In this document: in pieces, positions 35,423-47,327 of the stretch
How the letters are laid out: each line of letters starts with the position of its first letter
Position numbering within the stretch: position 1 is the first letter of the stretch
Assembly: GCA_933207985.1 (NCBI GenBank)
Contig: OW240921.1
Location: 18,295,828 to 18,359,827 of the forward strand
Origin: Pelobates cultripes
Taxonomy: Eukaryota; Chordata; Amphibia; Anura; Pelobatidae
DNA: 64,000 bases
Direction: 5' to 3'
Notes under the pieces: model-generated
The model's input: only the letters and a program-made list of their open reading frames with translations
Database searches by the model: none
What the model was told of the DNA's origin: nothing
Program-made: the position numbers and the translations under genes

Positions 35423-36710
35423 TTAATCCCTTCAGGACGGAGTCAGTAGTGCACGTTCTGATGAAAACAAAACGTAAACAAAAACTGGAATTTGCGCTAT
35501 ATGTCTGTTCAACCGTAATTCACCGCTGTCACATTAAGTGAACCCACACTTATTATATATCATTTTGTTCAGGAGAAACAGGGCTTTAATTTATCATTAA
35601 CTATTCATATATGGAACATAATTCATTATGAATAAAATTTAATAAAATGTGAGAAAATAAGATTTTTATTTTTTAAATTTGTATTTCCGTCTGACATTTT
35701 AGCTGTGAATGTCATAGAAATGCACATATTTGTAATCAGCGATGTCTCACGAGTACAACAGTACCCCCCGTTAACAGGTTTTATGTTGTTTTGGAAAGTT
35801 ACAGGGTCAAATATAGAATGTTCCATTTTCAAATTGAAACTTGCCAGATTAGTAATGTTACCTTTGAGAGCGTATGGTAGCCCAGGAATGAGAATTACCC
35901 CCATAATGGCATACCATTTGAAAAAGAAGACAACCTAAGGTATTTAAAGTGGAGTATGTTTAGTCTTTTTTAGTAGCAAACACTGGCCAAAGTTAGCGTT
36001 CATATTTGTTTTTGTGTGAAAAAAGCAAAAAACTAATATTTGGCCAGTGTTTGTGACTAAGTGGCTACTAAGAAAGACTGGACATACCCCACTTGCAATA
36101 CCTTGGGTTCCCTACTTTTGCAAATGGTATGCCATCATGGGGATAATTCTCATTCCTGGGCTACCATACGGTCTCAAAGGCAACATTACCAAACCGTCAA
36201 ATTTAAACGTGAAAAAAATGAAATGCAAGCCTTATATTTGAATCACTACCTTTACAAAACAACATAAAACCTGTACATGGGGGGTACTGTTATTCTCGGC
36301 AGACTTCACTAAACACAAATATTAGTGTTTTAAAACAGTAAAACATATTACAACAATAATATAGTCCATAAAAGTGCAGTTCGTTTGTAAAAAAGTCAAA
36401 AAAATTCACTTTTTCTTAAAATATCATCGTTGTAATACAATTTACCAGTTTTAAACACTAATATTTTAGTTCAGCGAAGTCTCCCGAGTAAAACAGTACC
36501 CCCTATGTACAGGTTTTATGGTGTCTTGCAGAGTTACAGGGTCAAATATAGTGCTTGCGAATTAAATTCTCTGCACTTTCTCCCTGTGTTGTCAGGCATG
36601 TCAATCAAATTTTAATTAATCAAATCACATAATTATGTTAAAAGATTACTTAAATATACACGTAGAATTTTAATATGTAATGTAATCTTTTATGTAATTA
36701 TATGTATTTA

Positions 36711-36746
<36 letters not shown>

Positions 36747-36890
36747 CGGTTATTTGTATTTTATAGATATATAGAATGTCATATAGAATATATATATATA
36801 TATATAGAATGTCATTCTAAGTGTATTTTGTTACATACATATACATATACATATATATATACACACATACACACATACATACACACATAC

Positions 36891-37129
36891 AAATACAAAA
36901 AGCCCTTGCACTCCAACTTATAAAAGAAAGACAATACCTGGTGCTCTGGTGGCTCAGATATAAATAAATAAAAATACCGGCACTCAAGGAATTTCAAAGA
37001 TTTACTCTCCAATGTGCATCTGAAATCGACGTTTCAGCTCCTCTAGGGAGCTTTCATAAGGAGCTGAAACGTCGATTTCAGATGCACATTGGAGAGTAAA
37101 TCTTTGAAATTCCTTGAGTGCCGGTATGT

Positions 37130-37130
<1 letters not shown>
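36891..37130. mobile_element. Inverted dimer of a ribozyme-bearing PLE-like unit (1)
   Basis: The outer arms repeat in inverted order: GCACTCAAGGAATTTCAAAG and CTTTGAAATTCCTTGAGTGC, then CCAATGTGCATCTGAAATCG and its complement. The centre lies in a hammerhead-like hairpin (37028-37060). The left copy is longer than the right. Flanked by (TA)n. Confidence 0.75.
37028..37060 (-). ncRNA. Hammerhead-like motif at dimer centre (1)
   Basis: Minus strand: CTTATGA, then AGCTCC, loop, GGAGCT, then GAAACG. Helix II pairs fully; the first core element departs from CUGANGA at one position. Helix I/III and activity are untested. Confidence 0.5.
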
Positions 37131-37133
<3 letters not shown>

Positions 37134-37174
<41 letters not shown>

Positions 37175-37284
37175 ATATATGTGTAACGTCATTCTAAGTA
37201 TATTTTTATACTAATATATATACTTATATTAATATTAAAATACATTACGTATGACGTTACATATACACATATATATATATATAT

Positions 37285-37360
<76 letters not shown>

Positions 37361-37364
37361 CACA
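37134..37364. repeat. TA microsatellites with TTAAAATACA motif
   Basis: (TA)n tracts at 37134-37168 and 37290-37359, flanking GTAACGTCATTCTAAGTATA and the inverted TACGTATGACGTTACAT. The same motif recurs near 5.3 and 48.75 kb. Confidence 0.7.
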
Positions 37365-37626
37365 AAATACAAGCAGTGTTGCACTCACTGTCAATTTAAA
37401 TTAAATGCCTGGTGCTTATCTGGCAGAAATATAAACGGAAAGATAGACAGCACTCCACGGTCTTCAAAAAATAAAAATTAACTTTTAATGCTCCAAGTTT
37501 AAAAAATCAACGTTTCAGTCTGAATACTCAGACTTTTATCAGACTGAAACGTTGATTTTTTAAACTTGGAGCATTAAAAGTTAATTTTTATTTTTTGAAG
37601 ACCGTGGAGTGCTGTCTATCTTTCCG
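37365..37626. mobile_element. Inverted dimer of a ribozyme-bearing PLE-like unit (2)
   Basis: Arms mirror each other: CGGAAAGATAGACAGCACTC and GAGTGCTGTCTATCTTTCCG, then TTAACTTTTAATGCTCCAAG and its complement. The centre is the hairpin at 37509-37542. The left copy extends to about 37365; the right copy stops at the (TA)n near 37627. Confidence 0.75.
37509..37542 (-). ncRNA. Hammerhead-like motif at dimer centre (2)
   Basis: Minus strand: CTGATAA, AGTCTG, loop, CAGACT, GAAACG. Helix II is fully paired. The right arm of the dimer begins again at the 3' strand of the same helix (CAGACTGAAACG). Confidence 0.5.
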
Positions 37627-38029
37627 TATATATATATACATATATACACATATATATATATATATATACATATATACATACACACACACATACATACACA
37701 CACACACACACATTTTTATTTTATTTTACAAGTGTTTAATTTTTTTTTTTTTTTACTTTTCCACCAGCAGGGGGACTGTCTGATATTTCAGACAGTCCCC
37801 CTGCTGGCAGATCCACAGCCAGCTATAGGGGGCCATATTTGATGGTGGGGGCTGCCTGGGCTGTCAGGCAGCCCTCCAGAAGAGGATCGCGGCGGAGGTG
37901 AGTAATGCCGAGCTCCTGGGGGCTTCAGCCGTTACGGCGTTCTATGCCACCGCAACAGCTTTAAAGCCCTTTTAATGCGGGACGGCATAGAACACCGTAA
38001 CGGCGTTAAGGGGTTAAAATCAGTTTTAC

Positions 38030-38342
38030 TCCCAGAACCATGTGTCCTCTAGTTACTGGGAGGGGAAAGGGCTATTCACTGCTCAGCACCTTGTTCCAGC
38101 TCATTGAGGATTCAGCAGGGAAAGTCTTTGTTAGGACTATAGCTCCCAGGACTGTGTGTCGTCCAGTCCCTGGGAGGGAATAGAGCTAGCCCCCTATCCT
38201 GTTCCAGGACGGAGAGGCACCAGCAGGACCCCAGTCAAGCCATGGCGACTAGGGGAAAGGTGCTGAGCTTTTCCTTGGTTCCTGCTAGGAAACGGTCCTT
38301 GGCGGATGTACCCAGCCGGGGTACAGGGAGCTCCGCTACAGA
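38030..38342 (-). mobile_element. LTR fragment, related to 4142-5188
   Basis: On the minus strand it starts TGTAGCGGAGCTCCCTGTAC, close to the start at 4142, and continues toward 38030, where the element stops near the TTAA boundary. Only the 5' part is present. Confidence 0.5.
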
Positions 38343-38359
38343 GAGAATGGAATCGAGTT

Positions 38360-38560
38360 ACCTGATATTTCTATAGCTGTTTATCTGAGAAAGACTGTCT
38401 ATCTATTTTTTTAATAACTGAGCCCTGCTTTATCTTTACCAACTTCTCCCACAAATTAGAAACACAATTTATAGGTAAACTATTAGGTGCATACATATTA
38501 GCAAGTTTATATGGAAATGCATTTATATTGCAGAGAACTATTATGTATCTCCTTTCATCA
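38360..38560 (-). pseudogene. LINE endonuclease fragment (L1-like)
   Basis: A minus-strand frame reads RRYIIVLCNINAFPYKLANM, then YAPNSLPINCVSNLWEKLVK and IKQGSVI. This resembles the part of L1-type APE endonucleases with the LxNxYxPN motif before the GDFN box. Short, without the rest of a LINE, and interrupted. Confidence 0.5.
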
Positions 38561-38819
38561 ACATGTATTTAAAAAAATATATATATATATATATATTTTG
38601 GATTTGCAGTGATTTACATACATTTATACAGTGACATTAGGTGGAAAACAAAATAAGCGAGTACAGATTGGCAAGTATAACGCTGGCTGCGCTCTTTTTT
38701 TGAAAGGTAAAATAAGAGACGACATGCATGACAAAATAATCATTCGTGTGTTAGCAATTATTATTCAAAAGCATAACAGAAGCCGAGGTTCAGACATGCA
38801 CAGTATTAATTATATACAG

Positions 38820-39190
38820 TATCTCAAAAAAGTGAGTACACCCCTCACATTTTTGTAAATATGTTATTATATCTCTTCATGTGACAACACTGAAGAACTT
38901 GCACTCTGTTACAATGTAAAGTAGTAAGTGTACAGCCTGTATAACAGTGTAAATCTGCTGTCCCCTTAAAATAACTCAACACACAGTCTTAATGTCTAAA
39001 CCAAAGCAAAAGTGAGTACAGCCTTAATTGGAAATGTTCAAATTGGGACCAAGGTGTCAATATTTTGTGTGGCCACCATTATTTTGTAGCACTGCCTTAA
39101 CCATCATGGGCATGGAGTTCACCAGAGCTTCAGAGGTTGCCATTGGAGTCCTCTTCCACTCCTCCATGACGACATCACGTATATGGTATG
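38820..39190. mobile_element. Truncated Tc1-type end
   Basis: Starts CAGTATCTCAAAAAAGTGAG and continues TACACCCCTCACATTTTTGT and ATGTGACAACACTGAAGAA, a terminal sequence common to one vertebrate Tc1 lineage. It stops near 39190, with no opposite end. Confidence 0.7.
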
Positions 39191-40320
39191 GTTATCAAGC
39201 TTAGGTAACACTTTTAAAATGATTATAAAATCCACCGAGACTTTGCCATATAGATGACTATATTGCCTTTCAACTAATGAAAAGAAAAGAAAAGGCTGAA
39301 GCTAACTAAAAAGAACAGGAGTGTGTGTATCAAGAAGTGTTAACATGGTATTAAGAAGAAGCATTTTTCAGATGGTGAGACCAGAGTCTGATCAGTTCAG
39401 CAGCATCGAAGCAGGACTCCCCTCCAGCACTGGACCTGTTTGAGGGCCAGCATCTTGGAACCACAGTCCTGGGAACATATTACCCAATCACCGCTCATCC
39501 ATTCCCACACTCATACATGTGCCATTGTCCGCTAAGCTGCGCTAACTCCCTTGGACCTTTACTGCAAGGGGAGCAATGTTCCTGATGACATTGCATTGCA
39601 GTAAAAACATCTTCCTTTTAGGGACTGGGGATAAAAGGCCATTGTTTTAACAGCTGAAGACCTTGATCTTTGGAACTTATCCCACTCTTAAACCAGACGA
39701 TGATATGTATGATAGACCCACTTCATCAGAGGCAAATATTACATATAGATGGAATGGCTAGCAATTTATACTCTTGGGAAATTCATATAGCCAATCAATT
39801 ATTACAGAGCAATAATACCAAAAAAAACATGGTGGGCAAATTAATTGCACTAATAACATATTGCATACTAGTTAAACCAGATACACACATGATTAAGCCA
39901 AAAGTTGCAGTATTACACAAAAATACCCTCAAAAATAAAAAAGGCACAAAACTAGGAGTAATAAGAGTGACCATTGCCTAAATCCCCGTGAAATTAGTGT
40001 AGACGAGAAGCAAAAAATGACATTAAAGAAGAAACATAAATAGAATTAAATGTATATCATAAACCATAAAGGAAAGGTAAAGACAGAAAGAGAACTGATT
40101 CAAATTAATATGAGAAAAACTGTGAGAAAAAAATAAAAAGGGGGATTGCCAACTAAACCAAAATGTCACAATAAATATATAAAAAGATAAAAAAAGAAAA
40201 TAAATAATGAAGTTACATAGAATAGTATAATGACGCATAGGTAATGAGATATGGCAAAATACTGCGGCTTATCCTTTGTAACAGTTTGATAGCTATTACT
40301 TCCATTCAGACACCTATAAT
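39191..40320. other. No gene recognised
   Basis: A 103-codon open frame at 39670-39981 (+) has no recognised motif. The remainder is A-rich. Confidence 0.3.
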
Positions 40321-40870
40321 TTAAAGGAACACTATAGTCACCTAAATTACTTTAACTAAATAAAGCAGTTTTAGTGTATAGATCAGTTCCCTGCAATTTT
40401 ACTGCTCAATTCACTATCATTTAGGAGTTAAATCCCTTTGTTTCTGTTTATGCAGCCCTAGCCACACCTCCCCTGGCTATGATTGACAGATCCTGCATGA
40501 AAAAAACTGGTTTCACTTTCAAACAGATGTAATTTACCTTAAATAATTGTATCTCAATCTCTAAATTGAAATTTAATCACATACAGGAGGCTCTTGCAGG
40601 GTTTAGCAAGCTATTAACATAGCAGGGGATAAGAAAATCTTAATTAAACAGAACTTGCAATAAAGAAAGCCTAAATAGGGCTCTTTACAGGAAGTGTTTA
40701 TGGAAGGCTGTGCAAGTCACATGCAGGGAGGTGTGACTAGGGTTCATAAACAAAGGGATTTAAGTCCTAAATGGCAGAGGATTGAGCAGTGAGGCTGCAG
40801 GGGCATGTTCTATACACCCAAACTGCTTCATTAAGCTAAAGTTGTTCAGGTGACTATAGTGTTCCTTTAA
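40321..40870. mobile_element. T2-type MITE
   Basis: TTAA at 40321-40324 and 40867-40870, ends TTAAAGGAACACTATAGTCA and GACTATAGTGTTCCTTTAA. Inverted inner parts include CTTTGTTTCTGTTTATG / TTCATAAACAAAGGG. About 550 bp. Confidence 0.9.
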
Positions 40871-40936
40871 TGTTGATGTGTAAATAGAAAAATTAATATT
40901 CTACAAACTTTTACATTTTTTTTTTTTTTTGCACCA

Positions 40937-41159
40937 GAATTTCAAGATATATTATTTTACTATACATGAAAGGGATACACTTTATGACAAACTTTTGATG
41001 AATTCTGGTTCTTATTATACTCTCACTTTTGCAAATGCTGCTTGTATTAGAGGCTGTATGTCTGACTTGGTGTGCACATTGAAGTTTGAAGCTTTGCCAG
41101 GAACTAAAGAACTGGAGAATAAGTACTTTAGTATTATAGACTGCTGTGGGTGTAACTGA
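40937..41159 (+). CDS. Possible Ly6-like terminal exon
   Basis: A strong acceptor (long T tract, then GCACCAG) precedes an open frame of 73 codons ending at TGA 41159. Its end reads CIRGCMSDLVCTLKFEALPG, later FSIIDCCGCN and stop. RGC..D.VC followed by CC.CN recalls the second half of a Ly6/uPAR domain, though the usual spacing CC...D.CN is shortened. It lies just after a T2 MITE, and no upstream exon was found on this strand. It could be a degraded paralog or chance similarity. Confidence 0.4.
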
Positions 41160-42440
41160 AATTATATTTTAATTACTTGTTATGCTAGCCAATTAATTAC
41201 CAAAACATATATGTTAAGTTTAGTTTGGCATTTTCAAAGTTAAAACACGTTCAGTAAGTGAACAAATTCAAAGGGTAAAAAAAGATTGCAAACACGTCTT
41301 AAGGGCTGAGTAAAAAATTCAGATTTTCCTGCCTACTTTTTTAATGTACAAACACCAGTTCTCTACAAAGGAACCCTGCAGGTATTTTTTCATAATACCT
41401 CACTGATGAGGCTTAAGAAGGCCAAAAGGATCATCTGTACGTCTTATGCAGATCTCATGCTGGTGTAGCTCGTCTTGTGACATTACAAAAAGAACCAGGG
41501 TCATTTGCATTTCAGATCTGGACTGCTCTTTTGGGTGGGATCAGTCTGATTTGCAAATGACCCTGGTACTTTTTGTAATGGCACAAGACGAGCTAAACCA
41601 GCATGCGATCTGAGTGAGGAGCCACCAAAGGGCAAGCTAATTGAGCTGTTGCCCATTCTCAGTGTTCTCTTGTACCCTTTCTTCCTTACTTGTTCATTAT
41701 AACTGCTACTCACATTCAGAATGTAGGAAAAAATGGAAACTCACATGTAAATGCAGTTGGGTGGATGACATTTATTTCAGAAATAATGAAAGTAAATCAG
41801 ATCGCACTTAAAAGCAAATACACAATTAAAATATCAAACTAAGGTGCTGGAATAAATTGTATAGATATGACATGTCACAATTTGCGTATAAATCAATATC
41901 ACATCTTATAATTAAACAAACAAAAACTACTTTATTAGTATCAGCATAATTAGGTAAGAGATACGTTCGGCATTTATATCTGCTCTTTGACACTATTGTT
42001 ATATATGCACTTTCCATTAAAACTGTATCTTATCTGGCATTTACACAGTTTAATAATCACCTATAACGTTTGTCAGGTTATTTACTAATGTGTGAATTGA
42101 CAAAAACTCAAAGTGATTTCAAATCGCATTCACACTTTTTGTTTAAAATAGAAGAAATTAGAAATCTTTCCAAGTCAGATATATTTTCAGAGCAACTAAT
42201 TTGGAATAAAGTGTGAAATTCACACATTAGTGAACAGAGAGGTGGGTAACAAACCCCTTGTACACTCTGCGTTGCATTGCTGTGACTAATCATTCTGTCT
42301 AGCTCCTGAGTTGCTGCATCTTGCAAGCTCAGCTTGAAGCTAGTATTTTTCTTATTTATATAGCATGGTATTTTTTTAACATTCTGTGAAAAACATAGGG
42401 TATCAATCGGTTTGGTTTGCTCATCAACCGTTAATTATTT
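41160..42440. repeat. Two fold-back repeats in non-coding sequence
   Basis: A hairpin with arms of about 68 bp lies at 41449-41517 and 41545-41613 (GAACCAGGGTCATTTGCAT / TTTGCAAATGACCCTGGTA). A second pair, TTTACTAATGTGTGAATT and AATTCACACATTAGTGAA, bounds about 42080-42234. Neither encodes protein. Confidence 0.6.
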
Positions 42441-42442
42441 TA

Positions 42443-42856
42443 TTAAAAGACCACTACAGTGCCAGGAAAACAAACTTGTTTTCCTGGCACTATAGGGTCT
42501 TTTGGTCACCCCCACCCTCAAGGTCCCACTCCCGCCGGGGGAACTCTCCTCCCTCTTTCGACGTCATCCGCCTAATGCGCATGCGCGCATTCAATCAGTC
42601 CATAGGAAACCATTTCTCAATGCTTTCCTATGGATGTAAGCGTCTTCTCACTATGATTTTCACAGTGAGAAGCATGGAAGTGCCTCTAGCGGCTGTCAAT
42701 GAGACAGCTACTAGAGGCTGGATTAAGCTTATTGTAAACATAGCAGTTTCTCTGAAACAGCTATGTTTACAGCTGCAGGGTTAACCCTAGATGGACCTGG
42801 CACCCAGACCACTTTACTGAGCTGAAGAGGTCTGGTTGCCTATAGTGGTCCTTTAA
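42443..42856. mobile_element. T2-type MITE, reversed
   Basis: TTAA at 42443-42446 and 42853-42856. It is the inverse orientation of the 899-1397 type: starts with AGTGCCAGGAAAAC and ends TATAGTGGTCCTTTAA. About 414 bp. Confidence 0.85.
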
Positions 42857-42950
42857 GTGCCAAAGTTTTTTGTTATTGCTTTCCATAATATATAAAAAGT
42901 AGAGGGTACAAAAGAAAAAGGGAAAATAGGAAAACAAAACAAAACTATGC

Positions 42951-43457
42951 TTAAAGGACCACTATAGGCACCCAAATCACTTCAGCTTAATGAAGTGGTA
43001 TGGGTGCCTGGTCCAGCTAGGATTGACTTTTTTTTTTTTTTAATAAACATAGCAGTTTCACAGAAACTGCTATGTTTATAAATAGGTTAATCCAGCCTCT
43101 AAAGCCTCTAGTTGCTGTCTCATTGACAGCCGCTAGAGGCGTTTGCGTGCTTCTCACTGTGAAAATCACAGTGAGAAGACGCCAGCGTCCATAGGAAAGC
43201 ATTATGAATGCTTTCCTATGAGACTGGCTGAATGCACGCGCAGCTCCTGCCACGCATGCGCATTCAGCCGAAGAGGAGGAGAGGAGGCGGAGAGGAGGAG
43301 GAGAGCTCCCCGCCCGGCGCTGGAGAAAGGTAAGATTTTAACCCCTTCCTCTCCCCAGAGCCGGACGGGAGGGGGACCCTGAGGGTGGGGGCACCCTCAG
43401 GGCACTATAGTGCCAGGAAAACGAGTATGTTTTCCTGGCACTATAGTGGTCCTTTAA
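42951..43457. mobile_element. T2-type MITE
   Basis: TTAA at 42951-42954 and 43454-43457. Very similar to 899-1397 throughout, including CATAGCAGTTTC and its inverted partner and the GGAGGCGGAGAGGAGGAGGA tract. About 507 bp. Confidence 0.9.
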
Positions 43458-45150
43458 ATTCACATAAGGTTTGACAAAAACATATTATAACTATCTATCT
43501 ATTAAACTTTATTAGGATCTATGTGCGTTCTCTATATGGGTGGCTTTTGTGTTGGAATGAAGGTTTTGGTTCTTTGCTATACTGGGTGAATGGGAGTTGT
43601 GGTTCTTTCTATACTGGTGGAAGGATGCATCTGGTTCTCTCTTTTTTAGCACAGTTAGTTTCCACAGTCTGTACCTTAAGGCAGATTCATTGAAGTCCTA
43701 ATACAAACACAATTAAATGTAACCTTAAAAAAAGCCGTCAACATTTAATTTTCTTTTAATAAGGTGAGTAAACAGAGGATGCTGGCAATGTACAATTAAT
43801 TAACTAATATACTGTTCCTCATTATTACCTAATGTGACCCAAGTACATGACACGTTAACGTATCAGAGTACTGAATGTGCTCCTGCATCAACTGACAGTA
43901 AATCTACAGCTCAAACAAGGCCACGGCAGCATTACACAGACAATATTTAATAGTTAATTACGTAATTGTGGCTTAATTTCCTTTAAACAAAATGTTAAGA
44001 AAATTAATATATCTTGTTGGTTTAAAACTCAAAACTTCTTTTATCACACATATGGATATAAGTGTATAATATGATCTTAAACCATTAATTAGCAGTCATT
44101 ATTTTATGCCCTTTAACTTTAAACTCATACTTTTTATTAAAGAACAGTTGAGAATCATCATTAACTCTTAACCACATTGAATTCAAGTATTTAACTTTTC
44201 CTGCACTGCATATTCTGTCATTAAATACAGGACAAAACAAGGCCGAATAAAATATTAACATATGGAACTCCACCCACAACCAATGGTTATGGTTTAGGTC
44301 CTTGTCTCTCAATATTTGTTATTAGGGCACCCAAACGCCACCAATGCTTGGGTTAGGGGGATGCACTACCTCCCTAACAATCCCCCCGTTATATTATATG
44401 CCCATCCACCAAGACTGCTTGTGAGTGGGGGGACCTAAAGGAAGTCTCCCCTGTTTGTTTTATTAAAGTGACAATGTCCCCTCTTTTATTACATTTCTTG
44501 CAATGGCTTCCTAGCAGCTAAATTAAAATGCTGTCATCTGCTGCAACTACTAAGAGAAGAAAGTATTATGTACATATTATTTTGTAATATGTCAATGTAT
44601 TAACTTTTCAAACAAGAACTCCGAAGGGTATGAATATGGAATGGGATGCATCCTATATACCTTGAGGTTTAATTTAATTTTTTTTTTCCTTTTTTGGGAT
44701 AAGTACACAGACAGTATTTAATAGTTTTTGTTCAAGCATTGTTTTATTCAAACATTCTAATGCTAGTTGACATCCTTAATGCTAATTAGCTTAAATACTT
44801 CAATCTTTAACTGTACATTGTGCTGCATAGAGGCATGGCTTATCTATTTCTCTATGTGATATTATTTTAATGATGATGTGACTTTCACAGCATGCAAAAA
44901 AATGTTTTGTAGTGATACAATCATATTTTGTGCATTAACAAAGTAGGCAGTGATCCAGCTTGTAATAATTATGTATTTCTTGGAGTAGTTCTGGTTAATT
45001 ATGGGTATATGACGGGTGGCCAAACCATGTCTGTAAGAGCCTTGTGTTAAAATGTAGAAATATTTAAGAGTCACAATTAAATCTTTTGGAGTATTCAGCA
45101 GAACTAAATATCTGAATTATAATTTTTAGTAATAGGCAACATAATAGTAA
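43458..45150. other. No gene recognised
   Basis: AT-rich sequence with few repeats. Small open frames (44085-44312 -, 44862-45074 -) lack recognisable motifs. Confidence 0.4.
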
Positions 45151-45152
45151 TA

Positions 45153-45340
45153 TTAACCCCTTAAAGAGACACTATAGTCATCAGAACAGCCACAGCTTAT
45201 TGAATTTTTTCTGGTGAGTAGAATCATTACCTTAAGGCTTTTTGCTGTAAGTACTGTCTTTTCAGAGAAAAAACAGTGTTTACATTAGAGCCTAATGATA
45301 ACTTCACTGGCCACTCCACAGTAAGCTCAGGGCTGAATGT
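45153..45340. mobile_element. Partial T2-type MITE
   Basis: Left end CCCCTTAAAGAGACACTATA with TTAA at 45161-45164, then AACAGCCACAGCTTATTGAA, and an interior matching the right half of 25866-26462 in reverse. Truncated where the DIRS-like fragment begins. Confidence 0.7.
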
Positions 45341-45344
45341 CCAA

Positions 45345-45987
45345 GACCTTTGGTGTCTAATAAAGTCTGTGAGACCCCAGTTGTTGACCCCAAAATCTTA
45401 CTAAATTGGGGTGGAACCCTGGTAACGGTCTGGATTTGGCCCTTAAGTCATGCCAGGATAAACATTTGGACGTATTTGGTCCCTTGGCTAAATTATTTGA
45501 CCTGGCAGAAGACGCCAGAGCCGAGAACAGGCAGGTTGACCCGGTAGAACTCAGTGGCTGGGTACAGAGTGCAATCTGTATTGCGGGCAGTGTTAACACC
45601 TCCCTGTCCATAAAACGGCATAAAGCCATTCTCTTTAAAATAGAGCCGAAGTTGGCCAATCTCGTCCTCACTGAGGCGGGCAAGGACGCCCAGGGCCTCT
45701 TGTTTGGGGACTCCTTTATAAAAAGAACCTGGGGCATTTTGTTGGGGCTTTTACAGCCCTTGATAAAGCCCAGTCCTCCATGAAGGGTGGGTCTCTACCA
45801 GGGCCTGCAAATTCAAGGGTCGTCTGTCCGGCTGTTCCAACTACAACTCCCATGGCTTGGGACGAGGCTCCTATACTCAGCGATCCCCCTATCTGGAGGC
45901 AAGAAGCCGGTCCCCCTTCTTCCCTTCACGTGTGATCCAGAGGCTTCAGAGGGAACTCCGGCTCCATGCGCCCTTACGTTAAGCTTT
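45345..45987 (+). pseudogene. DIRS-like gag-type fragment
   Basis: The frame 45406-45783 includes DVFGPLAKLFDLAEDA, VDPVELSGWVQSAICIAGSV, NTSLSIKRHKAILFKIEPKL and GLLFGDSFIK. This pattern (repeated leucines, AIC..G..N..LS.(E/K)RRKA.L.KI.PKL, then LFGD.F.K) fits the structural protein of DIRS/Ngaro-type retrotransposons. Downstream sequence to 45987 is proline-rich and frameshifted. A PLE dimer then interrupts the element and the reverse transcriptase start follows at about 47340. The antisense frame 45357-45737 is a shadow. Confidence 0.65.
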
Positions 45988-46406
45988 CATCTACCTCATT
46001 ATATACAGAAAACAGTGAAAAAAGGATATTGAAAATATGCTCAAAATCACCAAAATACATAAAGTAACAATAAACAAGCAATATGGTGAGAGCAAAATGA
46101 ATAAACCAATTTTATAAATAAACCAAAATATTAATAAAATGCAATTTACCATAAGTCTGTAGACATCCTAAAAATATAAAATACAGAACATAGTATAGCC
46201 TGCATATAATAAATAATTAAAAGTAGATAAGAAAAAAAAATCACCCACTCACGTAGTGCTGAGCCGTAGAGAAGTGGCTCAGACTATAAGCGCCTTTTCC
46301 AAACAAATTGGAGACTGTAATGCTGGAACCAAGATTGAGATGCTCACTGTAAAGTTGCTACTTCCCCTTGTATAGCTTAGATAAATGCCAGGTAGAAGGT
46401 AGATAC

Positions 46407-46947
46407 TGTCAAGGATCTTACCTGGAGTGGGAGTCCGGCACACGGAGTTAAAGCACCCTTTGCAATTTGACACAGGCCGAGGGGACTCAAGACAGAAATC
46501 CCCAAGGCTGTGACACAGTGCACTGGGGCTGAAATAACCAGTGCTTCCTGGAACGCAGTACAGACAAGGGATATCCAGAAGAGTAGTCAGTAAGAGAATC
46601 AGAAGTCAGGACAGGCGGCAATCAGGCGAAAACGGTAGACGAGCAGGCGATCAAAACCAGGAGTCAGATGAATAGCAGTGAAACCAAACAGGAACAGGAA
46701 ACACAATCTGACCACGAGAACCAGCCTTGCAGGGTTTAAATAGGGAGTCTCAGCCAATCATCACGGAACCAGGAACAGGTGTGCAAATGTCCAGAACTAG
46801 AGATTCAGACAGCATGAACCCAGGAACAACACAAAAGGAACTAGAGATGCATGGAGTCAAGGACAAGGTGGCTGACTGGGATGCAGGAAACCCAGGTTCA
46901 GACTCAAATACCTATAATTAGCACATAGCACGCTGGTGATCCTGACA
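46407..46947 (+). mobile_element. Solo LTR, 541 bp, 5-bp target duplication GATAC
   Basis: Starts TGTCAAGGATC and ends GATCCTGACA, with GATAC at 46402-46406 and 46948-46952. It lies inside the left copy of the PLE dimer. The strand is provisional, since the ends are symmetrical and no internal genes remain. Confidence 0.85.
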
Positions 46948-47022
46948 GATACAGGAACAAAAATCTTTATTGGTAACATAAAATACAGCTAAAACGTAAT
47001 CTCCTATACAAAGCTGCACTGG

Positions 47023-47053
47023 CGCGTTTTGACCGCTATGGTCTTTATCAAGA
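47023..47053 (-). ncRNA. Degenerate hammerhead-like motif (3)
   Basis: Minus strand: CTTGATAA, GACC, loop, GGTC, AAAACGCG. Helix II pairs, but both core elements carry changes (CUUGAUAA; AAAA instead of GAAA), so activity is unlikely. Confidence 0.4.
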
Positions 47054-47327
47054 GCACTTTGAGAAAGACCGTTCCAATTCCAATTTGCTTGGAAAAGGCG
47101 CTTATAGTCTGAGCCACTTCTTTACGGCTCAGCACCACGTGAGTGGGAGATTTTTTTATCTACTTTTAATCATTTATTATATGCAGGCTATACTATGTTC
47201 TGTATTTTATATTTTTAGGATGTCTACAAACTTATGGTAAAACTGCATGTTTTTTTTATATTTTCCACAATTGGTTTATTCACTTTGCTATCACCATATT
47301 GCTTGTTTATTGTTACATCTACCTCAT

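Larger units (their letters stand above)
35423..38017. mobile_element. TTAA-bounded element with two PLE-type dimers inside
   Basis: TTAA at 35423-35426 and 38014-38017, ends TTAATCCCTTCAGGAC and GGCGTTAAGGGGTTAA. The left part contains the ~390-bp type monomer (35740-36560). The middle is TA microsatellite holding two inverted PLE-like dimers, and the right part is the GC-rich block shared with 30.2 and 48.3 kb. No transposase. Confidence 0.65.
46000..47315. mobile_element. Inverted dimer of PLE-like unit (3), split by an LTR
   Basis: Flanked by CATCTACCTCAT at 45988-45999 and 47316-47327, a 12-bp duplication. The left copy (minus) and right copy (plus) share AAAAGGCGCTTATAGTCTGA, GCCACTTCT, ATGCAGGCTATACTATGTTC and GGATGTCTACA, all pointing outward. 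The left copy includes a hammerhead-like region (47023-47053); the right copy starts later, at about 47082. Confidence 0.85.

Noticed and set aside
45357..45737. A 126-codon minus-strand frame
   Set aside because: Antisense shadow of the DIRS-like gag-type fragment, which has the recognisable motifs on the plus strand.
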